From the NCBI GenBank assembly GCA_042854365.1, contig AP031437.1, positions 1 through 64,000 of the forward strand: DNA of 64,000 nt, in the 5' to 3' direction. Below the pieces are notes generated by a model. The model saw nothing but the letters and a program-made list of their open reading frames with translations, did not search any database and was not told where the DNA came from. A program made the translations under genes and the position numbers. Positions 28,627-39,171 of the stretch are shown in pieces. This DNA comes from Anaeromassilibacillus sp001305115 (GTDB taxonomy: Bacteria; Bacillota; Clostridia; Oscillospirales; Acutalibacteraceae). The stretch's first letter is position 1, and the number at the start of each line of letters is the position of its first letter.

Positions 28627-31600
28627 ATGAAAAGACTACGGAAAGTCGTTTCCTTGCTCCTGGCGTGCTCCATGATCGCCGGATCAACCGTGACGACCGC
28701 TCTTGCAGCGTCGCCAACGGATGAAATATCCGAGCGTGAGATTCGCAATGCAGAGCTTTCCAGAAGCGTTGCCGCGCAGGGCATGGTTCTGCTGGAAAAC
28801 GAAAACAATGCACTCCCGATTCCGCAGCGGAGTAAGATCGCCCTGTATGGCGGCGGAGCTTATGCGACCGTAAAAGGCGGAACCGGTTCGGGAGATGTCA
28901 ACCAGCGCTATGTGGTCAATGTTTGGGACGGCCTGAAAAATGCAGGCTATACGATCACGAGCGAGGATTGGCTGAACGATTATAAAACCGCCTATGACGA
29001 AGGAGAGGAAGATTGGCAGGGCGGAATGTGGGGCAGCTTCTCGCTGCCGGACACGGAAATTACAGACGCAAACATCGAAGCGGCGTCCGATGCAGATACA
29101 GCGGTGTATGTAATCGCACGCAACTCCGGAGAGGGTGCGGACCGTAAGAATGAGAAGGGCGATTATCAGTTGACCGACATCGAGTATGCCAACCTCCAGA
29201 AACTGGGCGCAAACTTCGAAAATGTTGTGGTCGTTCTGAATGTGGGCGGTATCGTCGATACAAAGTTCTTCCATGAAATTGTCGGCCTCGATTCTTTGCT
29301 TCTGATGAGCCAGGCCGGTATGGAAGGCGGGAACGCCTTGGCAGACGTCATTTCCGGCAAGGTAACCCCTTCCGGTAAATTGACTGATACCTGGGCTGTG
29401 GATTATGAGGACTATCCGTCTTCGGATACCTTTAGTAGTAACGATGGAAACACCGACACAGAAACATATACGGACGATATTTATGTCGGGTATCGGTATT
29501 TTGACAGTTTCGGCGTTGAACCGGCGTACGAGTTTGGTTTTGGCTTGTCGTACACCACGTTCGACACGGAAATCAATTATGTTCAGGCGGATGAACAGAC
29601 CGTCACTGTAAATGCGACGATCACCAACACGGGAGATACCTATTCCGGAAAGGAAGTCTTGGAAGTATACTTCTCCGCTCCGGGCGGCAAAGTGGAAAAA
29701 CCTTATCAGGAGCTTGCAGGATACGCCAAGACGGACGAATTGGCCCCGGGCGCCCAACAGACCCTGACCGTCTCTTTCCCGGTTACGGAGATGTCCTCCT
29801 ATGATGAGGATCAGGCAGCGTACATACTGGAACGCGGCATGTATACCATTCAAGCGGGGAATTCCTCCCGCAATACAGTGGTTGGCGGCGTTCTCAATGT
29901 CAATAAGACCGTTGTCACGGAACAGCTCAGCCATCAGCTGGCCCTTCCGGACGATGTGGAACTCGAACCAATCAGCCCGAATGCGCCGGCCGCGATGTCT
30001 GCAAAAGCGGCAAATAGCGCAGATATGCAGATCATCAATTTGGATGCATCAAAAATTGAAACCGTAAACAATGCTTCCCCATATGATGACGAAACCGTCG
30101 CCACCTATCGGGTAGAGGGCGAAGAAATTGAAGCGAACAGTTTTAACGGCAGCCATCCGGTAGAGGAAGTTACGGTTGCAAAGATTGAAAATCCGAATCT
30201 GAAAGATGTCTATGATGGAAAATACAGCCTGGAAGAGTTTGTCGCGCAAATGAGCGTAGAGCAGCTCGCCACCCTCGCGGAAGGGATTGGCTGGAGCAGC
30301 GGCGGAACACCGGTCATCGGTTCCGAATCCGATTCCGTCCCCGGCGCGGCAGGTGAAACCACGAAGAATTATCTCAAAGATTTGGGTATCCCCAACATCG
30401 TTTTGGCGGATGGCCCGGCGGGCGTCCGCATTTCCCAAAGCTTTGAAGGAGAAGACGCAGAGACCGGTGAAACACAGACCTACTACCAGTTCTGCACCGC
30501 ATGGCCGATCGGAACTTTGCTCGCTCAGACGTGGGATAAGGACTTGATCGAAGAGATGGGCAAAGCGTTTGGCGAAGAACTGGAAGAAATGGGCGTCACC
30601 CTTCTGTTGGCTCCCGGCATGAATATCCACCGCAATCCGCTGTGCGGCCGTAACTTCGAGTACTATTCCGAAGATCCATTGGTCGCCGGTATGACCGCTG
30701 CATATGAGACTCGGGGCGTTCAGTCCAACAAGGGCGTCGGCGTTACTCTAAAACACTATGCGGCGAACAACCAGGAAAACAACCGCAACGCAGTGGATAC
30801 GTTTGTCACTGAACGCGCCCTGCGTGAGATCTACCTCAAGGGATTTGAAATCGCGGTTAAGAATGCACAGCCGATGGCGCTGATGACCTCTTATAACCTC
30901 ATCAATCATGAGCCGGCGGCGGACAGCTATGATCTGTGCACCGATATCGCGCGCGGCGAATGGGGCTTTGAAGGCGTCATTATGACCGACTGGGGCGGCG
31001 GACAGTCCCATCCGGACATCTCCATGCATGCAGGCAATGACCTGATTATGCCCGGTGGTTCAACCTCTACCATTATTTCCGGTGCAATGAATGTCCCGGC
31101 GAAGTTCAATGAGGACGGTTCCATCGCCATTGAGAAAGTCAGCAGCGGTTGGGGTCCGGCAAAGGACACCGAAATGTGGAACGATTTTGTTCCGGTAAAG
31201 TATGCGCAGGGCGAATCCTGCGGTGTGCAGGGATGCACCGAAACCACTTATAAGCATTCGCACGACGCGAGCAATAAGATCGTCTACGAAGGCTCGTATA
31301 AGGAAGATACCATTACCAAGGGCGACATCCAAAAGAGTGCAATCAATATCCTCAATATCATCATGCAGTCCAATAATATGGGCAGCGTACACGGCGTAGA
31401 AATCAACCCCTATCTGGACCAGTTCGACGATCTGAAAGAGTACATAACCGTTGAGAAGTCCGATGTTTTGGGCGGCGGTTACACCATGACCCAGATGCCG
31501 GAAGAGAACGGCGGCTGGTGGAAGGTCGAGAACAAGGGCGGCGCAACGTTGGGTGTGATGGACAAAGACATCATCATCGAAAAGGACGGTTATGCGTTTA

Positions 31601-34600
31601 AGGATCTAAACGGAAATGGCAAAGTGGACATCTATGAAGATTGGCGGCTCGACACCGAAGTCCGTGCACAGGATCTGGCTGAAAAGATGGTTGCGGACGG
31701 CGAGGAAGGCATTGCAGCCATCGCCGGCTTGATGTTGTACAGCAGCCACCAGTCCGTACCGAGCGAAGACCTCACCGAAGCGCAACAGACCTTCCTGCGG
31801 GACGACAATGTACGCGCAGTACTGATTACCTCTGTCGAATCCCCGGAAGTAGCGGCAAAATGGAACAACAATGCACAGGCATTTGTGGAAGGACTTGGTT
31901 ATGGCATCCCGATCAATACCAGTTCCGACCCGCGCCATGGAGCAAGCGGCAAGAGCGATCTGGAATATGTTGCAGGCCAAGGCGGCACCATCTCCCTGTG
32001 GCCGGATTCGATTGGACTTGCAGCGACCTTTGATCCGGAGATCGTCGAACGCTTTGGCGACATCGCCTCTCAGGAATACCGCGCGCTAGGCATTGCAACG
32101 GCCCTTTCCCCGCAGATCGACCTTGCAACAGAGCCCAGATGGTCCCGTGTAAGCGGTACCTTTGGCGAGAACAGCGACCTCGATACGGACATGGCCCGCG
32201 CCTATGTCGACGGCTTCCAGACCACGTATGACACCCTGAATCCTTGGGGCGATACCAGCGTCAACGCGATGGTGAAGCACTGGCCGTCCGGCGGACCTGA
32301 AGAGGGCGGACGCGACGGACACTATGGCTATGGCAAGTATGCGGTATATCCGGGCGACAATCTGGAAGAGCAAATTAAACCGTTCGTAGAGGGCGCCTTT
32401 GATCTGAATAACGGCACAGATTACGCCGCAGCGGTCATGCCGTATTACACCATCTCCTACAACCAGGCGCCGGACGGCACCAACGTAGGCAATAGCTACA
32501 ACAAGTACATCATCACCGATTTGCTCCGTGAAAAGTATGGTTATGACGGCGTGGTTTGCACCGACTGGATGATTACCGCAGATGCAAAGGATGACGCTTC
32601 GTTTACCGGCAAATGTTGGGGCGTTGAGGACCTGACGGTTGACGAACGCCATTACCTGGCACTCCAGGCAGGCGTCGACCAGTTTGGCGGCAACAACGAT
32701 AAGAACCCGGTCATTGCAGCGTACAACATGTGGGTAGAAGACTTTGGCAAGGAATCCGCAGATCAGCGCTTCGAGGATTCTGCGCGCAGGCTTCTCCGCA
32801 ACATCTTCAATCCGGGCCTTTTTGAGAATCCATATCTGGACCCAGTGGAATCTACAGAAATTGTTGGCAACCAAACGTTTATGGCAGAAGGCTATGACGC
32901 TCAGGTCAAGTCTGTAGTCATGCTGAAGGATACCAACGGCGCGATCGTTCCGGCCGCAGAGGATGAGAAAGAAACCGTCTATCTGCCGAAAGAAGACAAT
33001 GGCAAGTACTGCATGAACGAAGAGATCGTTTCCAAGTATTACGACATCACGGACAATCCGGACGAGGCAGATTTTGCAATCGTAGCGATGGATGCGCCGA
33101 ATGGCGGCAGCGGTTACAGCCAGGCCGACCTGGAAGCAGGCGGAAACGGATATGTGCCGATCACCCTGCAATACGGCGAATATACTGCCGATACTGCGAG
33201 AGACCCGAGCATTGCAGCGGACCCTGGTGCTGAATTTATCGATTCGGAGACAGGCGAAGTGGTCTATGTCGATGAGGTCGACAACCGCAGTTATAAGGGC
33301 AAGACCGTCACGGCCAGCAACTACTCTGAGTTGGAAAAACTCCAGGAGACCAGAGACGTTATGGGCGAAAAACCGGTTGTAGCGTACGTGAAGGTCAGCA
33401 ACCCGATGGTATTTTCCGAGGTAGAGCCGCTTGCAGATGCAATCGTACTGGGCTATGGTATTCAGGATCAGGCGGCAATGGAGATCATCTCCGGTACAAC
33501 GGAACCTTCCGGCCTCCTGCCGATGCAGCAGCCGGCCAATATGGAAACCGTTGAAGCGCAGTTCGAGGATGTCCCGCAGGATATGGAATGCTATGTGGAC
33601 TCCCAGGGCAACACCTATGACTTTGGTTACGGCCTCAACTGGTCCGGCCAGATCTTTGACGAACGCACCGAAAAGTATGCCGACTTCTCCGGAACAGACT
33701 TCCATCAGAAGCCCGTCATGCTCTTCACTAAGAATGTAAAAGTATTTGTCAACGGCGAAGAAAACAAGATCGCAGAACTCACAGGCCGGCTCACCGGCAA
33801 CTTTGAGGATGGCGAGGAAGTCACAGTGACGTTCCAGCCGTATGCGAACGGTAGAGAGTTCTCCCAGATCTCCCTGAATGGTAAGAACATCGACTTTACC
33901 GATACCAAGGAATACTCGTATACCTTTACGTATGATGCGGACGACAAGTCCACGCAACGCAACTTTGCGTTTGTTATCGTGGATAAGCAGGTTCTCAAAG
34001 CAACCATCGATGCGGCCAATGCCTGCGGCGATGAAGTGGCGGCAGCGATCCCAGAAGTTCAGGAAATTTTCAATACCGCCCTGGACGCAGCAAACAAAGT
34101 CTACGGAGACATTCACGCAACACAGGCAGAGATTGACGAGGCGTGGAGTAACCTGATGGATGCCCTGCACTTATTGAGCTTTGAAGAGGGCGACACCAGC
34201 GCTTTGGAAAACCTGATCGAAGTGGCAGAACTTATGGATCTGGATGAGTTCTTCGGCGACAAGGACGCCTTTGCAGAAGCACTTGCCGCGGCAAAAGAAC
34301 TTGTCAAGGAGGAACATCCGCTGGCAGCCGAGGTAGATGAAGCGTATAATAACCTGTACAATGCAATTATGGGCTTGACGCGCGTGGCAGATAAGGACTC
34401 GCTACAGGCAGTCGTCGATAAGGCGAAGAGCCTGGATCTCTCCAAGTATATCGACAACGATGCCAAGGCAGCGTTGCCAGCCGCCATCGAAGCAGCACAG
34501 GATGTGCTCAATAATGAAGAAGCAACGCAGGACGAAGTGGATGAACAGGCAAAAGTGTTGAACGCGCTTCTCATGGATCTGCGCAAGAAGGCCGATAAGA

Positions 34601-35193
34601 GCGAACTGAACAGCATTCTGAGCAAAGCACAGGCGATTGACACCAGCAAGTACACAGCGAAATCTGTGGCCGCGCTCGAAGACGCTATCGACGATGCTCT
34701 GGCAGTGATCGACGATAAGGATTTGACCGAGGAGGACCAGGCGGTGGTCGATCGGGCGGCCAAAGCGTTGAACCGTGCTTACAACGGCCTTGTCGAGAAG
34801 AACGGCAGTTCCAGCTCAGGGTCCAGCGGTAAAAAGTCCTCGGGCGGAAGCTCTGCATCCACAGGCAACACCTATGGTTCCACTGGGACAGCAGTGGTTG
34901 GCGCAGCAACCGCAGCGCAGAACGTCGCAAAGGTTGTCTCCGACACAACGGTCGATTTTACTCTAAAGAGGGGCAGCGCATACTGCTTCAAGATGACCGT
35001 CACCGGCACAAATGTGGCGCCAAACTTTACGGTTGGCAATGGCAGCGTTTTAAAGACGCAATTCCTCTCCAAGATTGGCAACGATTATTACTATCGAGTC
35101 TATGCGGTTGGTACGCCGGGCCAAAGCACGGGTGTTTATACAACGCTGGCTGGCCAGAATGCGGTGAAACACTGCACAGTGACAGTGGGCTAA
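28627..35193 (+). CDS. Giant secreted double GH3 glycosidase with FIVAR repeats
   Basis: A 2188-residue exported protein. Signal peptide (1 to about 28, ending TTALAAS). First GH3 unit in inverted order: C-terminal-type GH3 domain (about 35-315), fibronectin-III-like domain (about 315-420), then catalytic TIM-barrel GH3-N (about 525-825; nucleophile Asp788 in VIMTDWGG). Second GH3 unit in normal order: barrel (about 1015-1400; Asp1313 in VVCTDWM, MVKHWPSGG) then C-terminal domain (about 1430-1680). Four FIVAR-like helical repeats (about 1787-2058), a Ser/Gly linker and a final beta domain follow. Probably a beta-glucosidase or beta-xylosidase; specificity cannot be read. ATG at 28627 follows AAGGAG. 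Confidence 0.9.
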   Translation: MKRLRKVVSLLLACSMIAGSTVTTALAASPTDEISEREIRNAELSRSVAAQGMVLLENENNALPIPQRSKIALYGGGAYATVKGGTGSGDVNQRYVVNVWDGLKNAGYTITSEDWLNDYKTAYDEGEEDWQGGMWGSFSLPDTEITDANIEAASDADTAVYVIARNSGEGADRKNEKGDYQLTDIEYANLQKLGANFENVVVVLNVGGIVDTKFFHEIVGLDSLLLMSQAGMEGGNALADVISGKVTPSGKLTDTWAVDYEDYPSSDTFSSNDGNTDTETYTDDIYVGYRYFDSFGVEPAYEFGFGLSYTTFDTEINYVQADEQTVTVNATITNTGDTYSGKEVLEVYFSAPGGKVEKPYQELAGYAKTDELAPGAQQTLTVSFPVTEMSSYDEDQAAYILERGMYTIQAGNSSRNTVVGGVLNVNKTVVTEQLSHQLALPDDVELEPISPNAPAAMSAKAANSADMQIINLDASKIETVNNASPYDDETVATYRVEGEEIEANSFNGSHPVEEVTVAKIENPNLKDVYDGKYSLEEFVAQMSVEQLATLAEGIGWSSGGTPVIGSESDSVPGAAGETTKNYLKDLGIPNIVLADGPAGVRISQSFEGEDAETGETQTYYQFCTAWPIGTLLAQTWDKDLIEEMGKAFGEELEEMGVTLLLAPGMNIHRNPLCGRNFEYYSEDPLVAGMTAAYETRGVQSNKGVGVTLKHYAANNQENNRNAVDTFVTERALREIYLKGFEIAVKNAQPMALMTSYNLINHEPAADSYDLCTDIARGEWGFEGVIMTDWGGGQSHPDISMHAGNDLIMPGGSTSTIISGAMNVPAKFNEDGSIAIEKVSSGWGPAKDTEMWNDFVPVKYAQGESCGVQGCTETTYKHSHDASNKIVYEGSYKEDTITKGDIQKSAINILNIIMQSNNMGSVHGVEINPYLDQFDDLKEYITVEKSDVLGGGYTMTQMPEENGGWWKVENKGGATLGVMDKDIIIEKDGYAFKDLNGNGKVDIYEDWRLDTEVRAQDLAEKMVADGEEGIAAIAGLMLYSSHQSVPSEDLTEAQQTFLRDDNVRAVLITSVESPEVAAKWNNNAQAFVEGLGYGIPINTSSDPRHGASGKSDLEYVAGQGGTISLWPDSIGLAATFDPEIVERFGDIASQEYRALGIATALSPQIDLATEPRWSRVSGTFGENSDLDTDMARAYVDGFQTTYDTLNPWGDTSVNAMVKHWPSGGPEEGGRDGHYGYGKYAVYPGDNLEEQIKPFVEGAFDLNNGTDYAAAVMPYYTISYNQAPDGTNVGNSYNKYIITDLLREKYGYDGVVCTDWMITADAKDDASFTGKCWGVEDLTVDERHYLALQAGVDQFGGNNDKNPVIAAYNMWVEDFGKESADQRFEDSARRLLRNIFNPGLFENPYLDPVESTEIVGNQTFMAEGYDAQVKSVVMLKDTNGAIVPAAEDEKETVYLPKEDNGKYCMNEEIVSKYYDITDNPDEADFAIVAMDAPNGGSGYSQADLEAGGNGYVPITLQYGEYTADTARDPSIAADPGAEFIDSETGEVVYVDEVDNRSYKGKTVTASNYSELEKLQETRDVMGEKPVVAYVKVSNPMVFSEVEPLADAIVLGYGIQDQAAMEIISGTTEPSGLLPMQQPANMETVEAQFEDVPQDMECYVDSQGNTYDFGYGLNWSGQIFDERTEKYADFSGTDFHQKPVMLFTKNVKVFVNGEENKIAELTGRLTGNFEDGEEVTVTFQPYANGREFSQISLNGKNIDFTDTKEYSYTFTYDADDKSTQRNFAFVIVDKQVLKATIDAANACGDEVAAAIPEVQEIFNTALDAANKVYGDIHATQAEIDEAWSNLMDALHLLSFEEGDTSALENLIEVAELMDLDEFFGDKDAFAEALAAAKELVKEEHPLAAEVDEAYNNLYNAIMGLTRVADKDSLQAVVDKAKSLDLSKYIDNDAKAALPAAIEAAQDVLNNEEATQDEVDEQAKVLNALLMDLRKKADKSELNSILSKAQAIDTSKYTAKSVAALEDAIDDALAVIDDKDLTEEDQAVVDRAAKALNRAYNGLVEKNGSSSSGSSGKKSSGGSSASTGNTYGSTGTAVVGAATAAQNVAKVVSDTTVDFTLKRGSAYCFKMTVTGTNVAPNFTVGNGSVLKTQFLSKIGNDYYYRVYAVGTPGQSTGVYTTLAGQNAVKHCTVTVG

Positions 35194-35419
35194 GAATTCC
35201 CGCGAACAATGTACAAGTACAAAGAGCGCAGTATTCCCGGGGAAAGAACGAAAGGCTTGACGTACTTGTTATAAGCATGGATTGTACGGCGCTTGGGAAG
35301 CCTCTTTGCGAAGGATGGAAGGGGTTTCCCCCTCCCCGGTCAACACGGTAAGATTACCGGCCGTGTGATACGCATGGGAGGAAAAGGACGACAAACGGCA
35401 AAAAGAAAATTTTACTCCG

Positions 35420-35458
35420 GAACCCTCCGCCAATACGGTGGAGGGTTCTCTTCTTCTG
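35420..35458 (+). terminator. Terminator of the GH3 gene
   Basis: GAACCCTCCGCC (35420-35431) pairs with GGTGGAGGGTTC (35437-35448), with a 5-nt loop and a T-rich tail. It lies 227 bases after the stop codon. Confidence 0.85.
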
Positions 35459-36079
35459 TAAATAGAAAAGAGGGTGGCCCAAAAGGGTGAAATGACGGAA
35501 GAATTCTCTCGTTTTTTTAGAAACTCTGGTATTTTTTTGGCCCAAAAAAGACAGACAATGGAGTATGTTCGCATAAGTACAGTATCTATCAGTAAAACAG
35601 CGAAAGAAAAGTAAAGAAAATTACAACAAATGAAAGAGCCCTATCTATCGACTTATAAAGAGAAATACAGAGTTAAAAAATGACACTTGAAATAGAATGT
35701 CATTTCTTTTAGATAAAAGAGGATACCCCTTGCCCTTGAATTGAACAATTCGTAGTTTTGAGACACCCTCATTTTGATTCATAAAGGGCGTGTTTTCCCA
35801 TCACGGAAGCTTCCTCCTTTTTCAAGGCAAATCCGTTTGTTCTTGCAGAAAGAACGGCAGTATGGTATAATCTTTTCAAATTTTAATATGGGGAATGAAG
35901 GTCTCCCCCGGCGTTTGCCGAAACCGCTTCATAAGCTGATGACTTCTGTGATGGTTGATCGCAGGGGCATTGGCTTTTTTATGCCCTTGCATAGGAAATA
36001 TGGATGTTCAGCTGGCGTTCCTCAAAGGGGATGGTTTGGAAAGCGGTATGGATGGATGTAAGAGTCTGGAGGTGCAGGT
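35459..36079. other. Gene-free spacer and antiporter leader
   Basis: No supported gene. After AT-rich DNA it carries a promoter (35843-35871) and then a ~200-nt leader with secondary structure, including GCAGGGGCAT (35961-35970) pairing with ATGCCCTTGC (35981-35990). The leader is long enough for a regulatory RNA element. Confidence 0.55.
35843..35871 (+). promoter_or_regulatory. Promoter of the antiporter gene
   Basis: TTGCAG (35843-35848) and TATAAT (35866-35871) are separated by 17 bases. The predicted start of transcription leaves a leader of about 200 nt. Confidence 0.7.
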
Positions 36080-37276
36080 ATGTTATTGAGTCTCGCTTTC
36101 ATTTTTCTCTGCGGCATGTTGTTTGGAGGGATTTTTGAAAAATTGCGGCTTCCTCCCCTATTGGGAATGCTTTTTATAGGCATTCTTTTGGGGCCTTATG
36201 TGTTTGATTGGTTGGACCCGATGCTTTTATCGATTTCCGCTGAACTGCGGCAAATCGCCCTCATCATTATATTGACCCGTGCGGGGCTAAATCTGAACGT
36301 TTCCGATCTCAAAAAGGTAGGCCGTCCAGCGGTACTGATGTGCTTTTTACCCGCATCTTTTGAGATTGCAGGGATGCTTTTGCTTGCGCCAAAGCTTTTG
36401 GGAGTAAGCCTGCTGGATGCAGCAATTTTAGGAACCGTGATTGCAGCTGTTTCCCCTGCGGTAGTTGTTCCAAAGATGCTCAAATTGATGGATGAGGGGT
36501 ACGGCGTCAAGCAGGGTATCCCACAGCTGATAATGGCTGGGGCTTCAGTGGACGATGTGTTTGTCATCGTATTATTTACATCCTTTACGGGGCTGGCCAG
36601 CGGGGGTGCTATCTCCCCGTTTGACTTTGTACGGGTTCCGACCTCTATTTTTCTGGGGATGGCTGTCGGGGTTCTTTGTGGGCTCCTGTTGTCCCAGCTG
36701 TTTCGAAAGATACACCTGCGGGACAGCCTTAAAGTACTTCTACTTTTAAGTCTGTCCTTTCTATATGTTACACTGGAGGATGCGATTCCAGGTGCAATCG
36801 GATTTTCTGGGTTGCTGGCTGTCATGAGTACGGGGGTTATGCTGCAAAGAGGGCGCAGTGCGGTAGCAGATCGCTTGTCGGCCAAGTATTCCAAGCTCTG
36901 GGTAGCGGCGGAATTGTTGCTATTTGTCCTCGTCGGTGCAACGGTGGACATCCAGTATGCATTGGCCTCGGGACTTGCGGCGGTCGCTCTACTTTTTGGA
37001 GTGATGGGATTCCGGATGTTAGGCGTGTTTGTTTGCCTGTTGGGCACAAAATTACAGATGCGGGAACGCCTCTTCTGCATGTTGGCATATATGCCAAAAG
37101 CGACAGTACAGGCTGCCATCGGTTCCATTCCCCTCTCCATGGGACTCTCCTGCGGCAATATTGTGTTGACAGTCGCTGTGTTGGCGATCTTAATTACGGC
37201 GCCATTAGGGGCTTTCGCCATTGACCACACCTACCGGAAACTCCTGTCCAGGGATACCCATGAATCCCCTGTGTGA
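36080..37276 (+). CDS. CPA1-type sodium/proton antiporter
   Basis: A 398-residue integral membrane protein with about 12 hydrophobic helices. It has the cation:proton antiporter features LTRAGLNL (helix 3 region), AAVSPAVVVPKML and AGASVDDVFVIVLF, the last holding the paired Asp residues expected in the ion-binding site. It lacks the long C-terminal regulatory domain of some NhaP proteins. ATG at 36080 follows GGAGGTG. It exchanges Na+ (or K+) for H+ across the membrane in the family; the ion is not certain here. Confidence 0.87.
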   Translation: MLLSLAFIFLCGMLFGGIFEKLRLPPLLGMLFIGILLGPYVFDWLDPMLLSISAELRQIALIIILTRAGLNLNVSDLKKVGRPAVLMCFLPASFEIAGMLLLAPKLLGVSLLDAAILGTVIAAVSPAVVVPKMLKLMDEGYGVKQGIPQLIMAGASVDDVFVIVLFTSFTGLASGGAISPFDFVRVPTSIFLGMAVGVLCGLLLSQLFRKIHLRDSLKVLLLLSLSFLYVTLEDAIPGAIGFSGLLAVMSTGVMLQRGRSAVADRLSAKYSKLWVAAELLLFVLVGATVDIQYALASGLAAVALLFGVMGFRMLGVFVCLLGTKLQMRERLFCMLAYMPKATVQAAIGSIPLSMGLSCGNIVLTVAVLAILITAPLGAFAIDHTYRKLLSRDTHESPV

Positions 37277-37405
37277 TTTTTTGTCCCTCTCCCCCATCCA
37301 AGAAAATCACACGTTTTTTATAGAATCACCGGAAAATATGCAATTTTTTATGAAAAACATTTGAAAATAAATGCAAAATGGATAAAAACAAAAAGAATTG
37401 TTACC

Positions 37406-37452
37406 ACAAAAATAGTGATTGTTGTGTTTTTTTATGTACGAGATTATACTAT
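37406..37452 (+). promoter_or_regulatory. Promoter with shared upstream motif, second ROK gene
   Basis: ACAAAAATAGTGATTGTTG (37406-37424) overlaps a -35 TTGTGT (37422-37427); -10 TATACT is at 37445-37450 (17-bp spacer). This matches the GH3 promoter at 28192-28239 and sits in a 509-bp gene-free gap. The leader to the ROK start is about 330 nt. Confidence 0.6.
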
Positions 37453-37785
37453 TTTTGAAAGCAATATAAAACTCGATGACATTATTGTAGTGGGCAGTGT
37501 TTTTTCGGTTTCCCTTTTCAGCTGAAGAAACAGCTACAAAGCCCCTCCAGGGAACGAAGAAGGGATTTCCCCACGTGGTACATGGACATTCTCTGGAAAG
37601 CGGTCTTTGGGAAGCGGACCCTTTGGCGTCCATTGAGTAGATCGCAGAGCGGAGACTGCTGCGGAATTCCCACAGCGGCAGATGCGGGCTTGCCCCGGCG
37701 GTGATAGCCGACCGTCCAGAGACAATTGTAGGCGCATTGCCGACGCCGGCCGCGGAGAGACGCTGTGCGTCGGAGGTGTGAAATC

Positions 37786-39075
37786 ATGAATCAAAGCAAC
37801 AAGCCAGCTAGTATCAACCAGGAACGCAGCCAATGGATCAATCGCGCCTTGATTTTGAACCTTCTTCGGCAAGAAGGTATTTGCTCGCGCGCAACGCTGT
37901 CGCGCCTATCGGGGCTGAAACAGGCAACCATCACCAATATCGCAGGGGAACTGATCCAATGCGGCCTTGTGGTGGAGACTGGATTGATTGCCGGGGCGAA
38001 AGGACGGCGCTCCATCGGCGTGACTTTGAACGATGCGCGATATAAAGTCGTCGGCATCCGTATGACGCGCGATCAGTTTTATGTCAGTTTGGTGGGAATT
38101 TCCGGAAAGATGTATGAGATTCGGCCCTATCGCATTGAAGCGGAGGAGACGCCGCAGTCGATCTTATCACGCATACGTGCCGCTATTGGACAGCTTGATC
38201 AGGAGTATCCGAAGTCGGAACTCCTGGCTGCTTGCTTGGCCATGCCCGGACCGTATCGAGAAGATTTGGACCGCCTGTTGTTTGTGACGGAGCGGACGGG
38301 ATGGCAGAATTTCCCCATCCATGCAGTGCTATCCGAGGGGTTGGAGATGCCGCTCTATGTGCTCAACGATGCCAAGGCAAGTGCTTTTGCTCAGCTCTGG
38401 TTCCGCTGGCAGGAACCGGCGGTACAGAACATGGCGTATGTCCTTGCGGGCCAAGGCGTAGGCTGCGGTATGGTAGCCGGCGGCAAGCTTGTTTTGGGAC
38501 AGCGCGGAATCGCTGGAGAATTTGGGCACAGCAGCATCAAATTTGACGGCCCGCTCTGCGAATGTGGAAATCGGGGATGCTTGGAAAAATATTGCTCCCT
38601 TTCTGCGCTTCGAGCAGAAATTTTGCGCCTGTTGCGCACACGGAGAAACTCCTGCTTGAAGGATGATGATTTGAGCAATGCATCCATTGCACACGCGGTT
38701 CAGAACGGAGATCCCGTGGCAGTCCAGGCATATGAGAAGGTTTGTGAGCTGCTGGCTGCGGGCGTTATCAGCTTGGTAAATCAGCTCAATCCAGGTTTGA
38801 TCGTTCTGGGGGATGAATTGGTGGATATTTGTCCACCGCGCCTTCTGGAGGTCGTTCGCCGGTGTGTACGCAAAGGTGTGAATGATCTGATTTATCGGGA
38901 GCTGTCCATTGAGGTCAACCATCTTGAGGAAAGTCCAGCCCTATTGGGGGCGGGCGCTTATGCGGCGCAACAGGTGTTGGCAAATCCCGGCGTTTTGATT
39001 CATGCACGGGAGGAATCCCCTGTAGAAAATGAAGAAGCGGTGGGACAGAAAGGCCGTGTGCGGGTATCAATATAA
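37786..39075 (+). CDS. ROK family transcriptional regulator (second of two)
   Basis: A 429-residue NagC/XylR-type regulator closely related to that at 22054-23289: winged helix (INRALILNLLRQEGICSRAT, LSGLKQATITNI) and a ROK domain with CECGNRGCLEKYC and AGQGVGCG. The ATG at 37786 follows GGAGGTG. Its promoter region shares a 19-base motif with the GH3 gene promoter, so the two genes may answer to the same signal (inference). Confidence 0.9.
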   Translation: MNQSNKPASINQERSQWINRALILNLLRQEGICSRATLSRLSGLKQATITNIAGELIQCGLVVETGLIAGAKGRRSIGVTLNDARYKVVGIRMTRDQFYVSLVGISGKMYEIRPYRIEAEETPQSILSRIRAAIGQLDQEYPKSELLAACLAMPGPYREDLDRLLFVTERTGWQNFPIHAVLSEGLEMPLYVLNDAKASAFAQLWFRWQEPAVQNMAYVLAGQGVGCGMVAGGKLVLGQRGIAGEFGHSSIKFDGPLCECGNRGCLEKYCSLSALRAEILRLLRTRRNSCLKDDDLSNASIAHAVQNGDPVAVQAYEKVCELLAAGVISLVNQLNPGLIVLGDELVDICPPRLLEVVRRCVRKGVNDLIYRELSIEVNHLEESPALLGAGAYAAQQVLANPGVLIHAREESPVENEEAVGQKGRVRVSI

Positions 39076-39113
39076 TGAAAAAATGAAAAGAGGTTCATAC
39101 TTAAAAAAGCGGT

Positions 39114-39152
39114 GCAAAGGCCCCGGAATTCCACGAACTCCGGGGCCTTTGC
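39114..39152. terminator. Bidirectional terminator between convergent genes
   Basis: A perfect 14-bp stem, GCAAAGGCCCCGGA (39114-39127) with TCCGGGGCCTTTGC (39139-39152). It lies between the ROK gene (plus) and the small RHH gene (minus) and can serve both. Confidence 0.85.
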
Positions 39153-39171
39153 GTTTAGCAGCCGTCTTTTT

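Noticed and set aside
32086..34170. Long minus-strand open frame (694 codons) opposite the GH3 gene
   Set aside because: It mirrors the codon pattern of the real gene, shows no domain and has no ribosome site.
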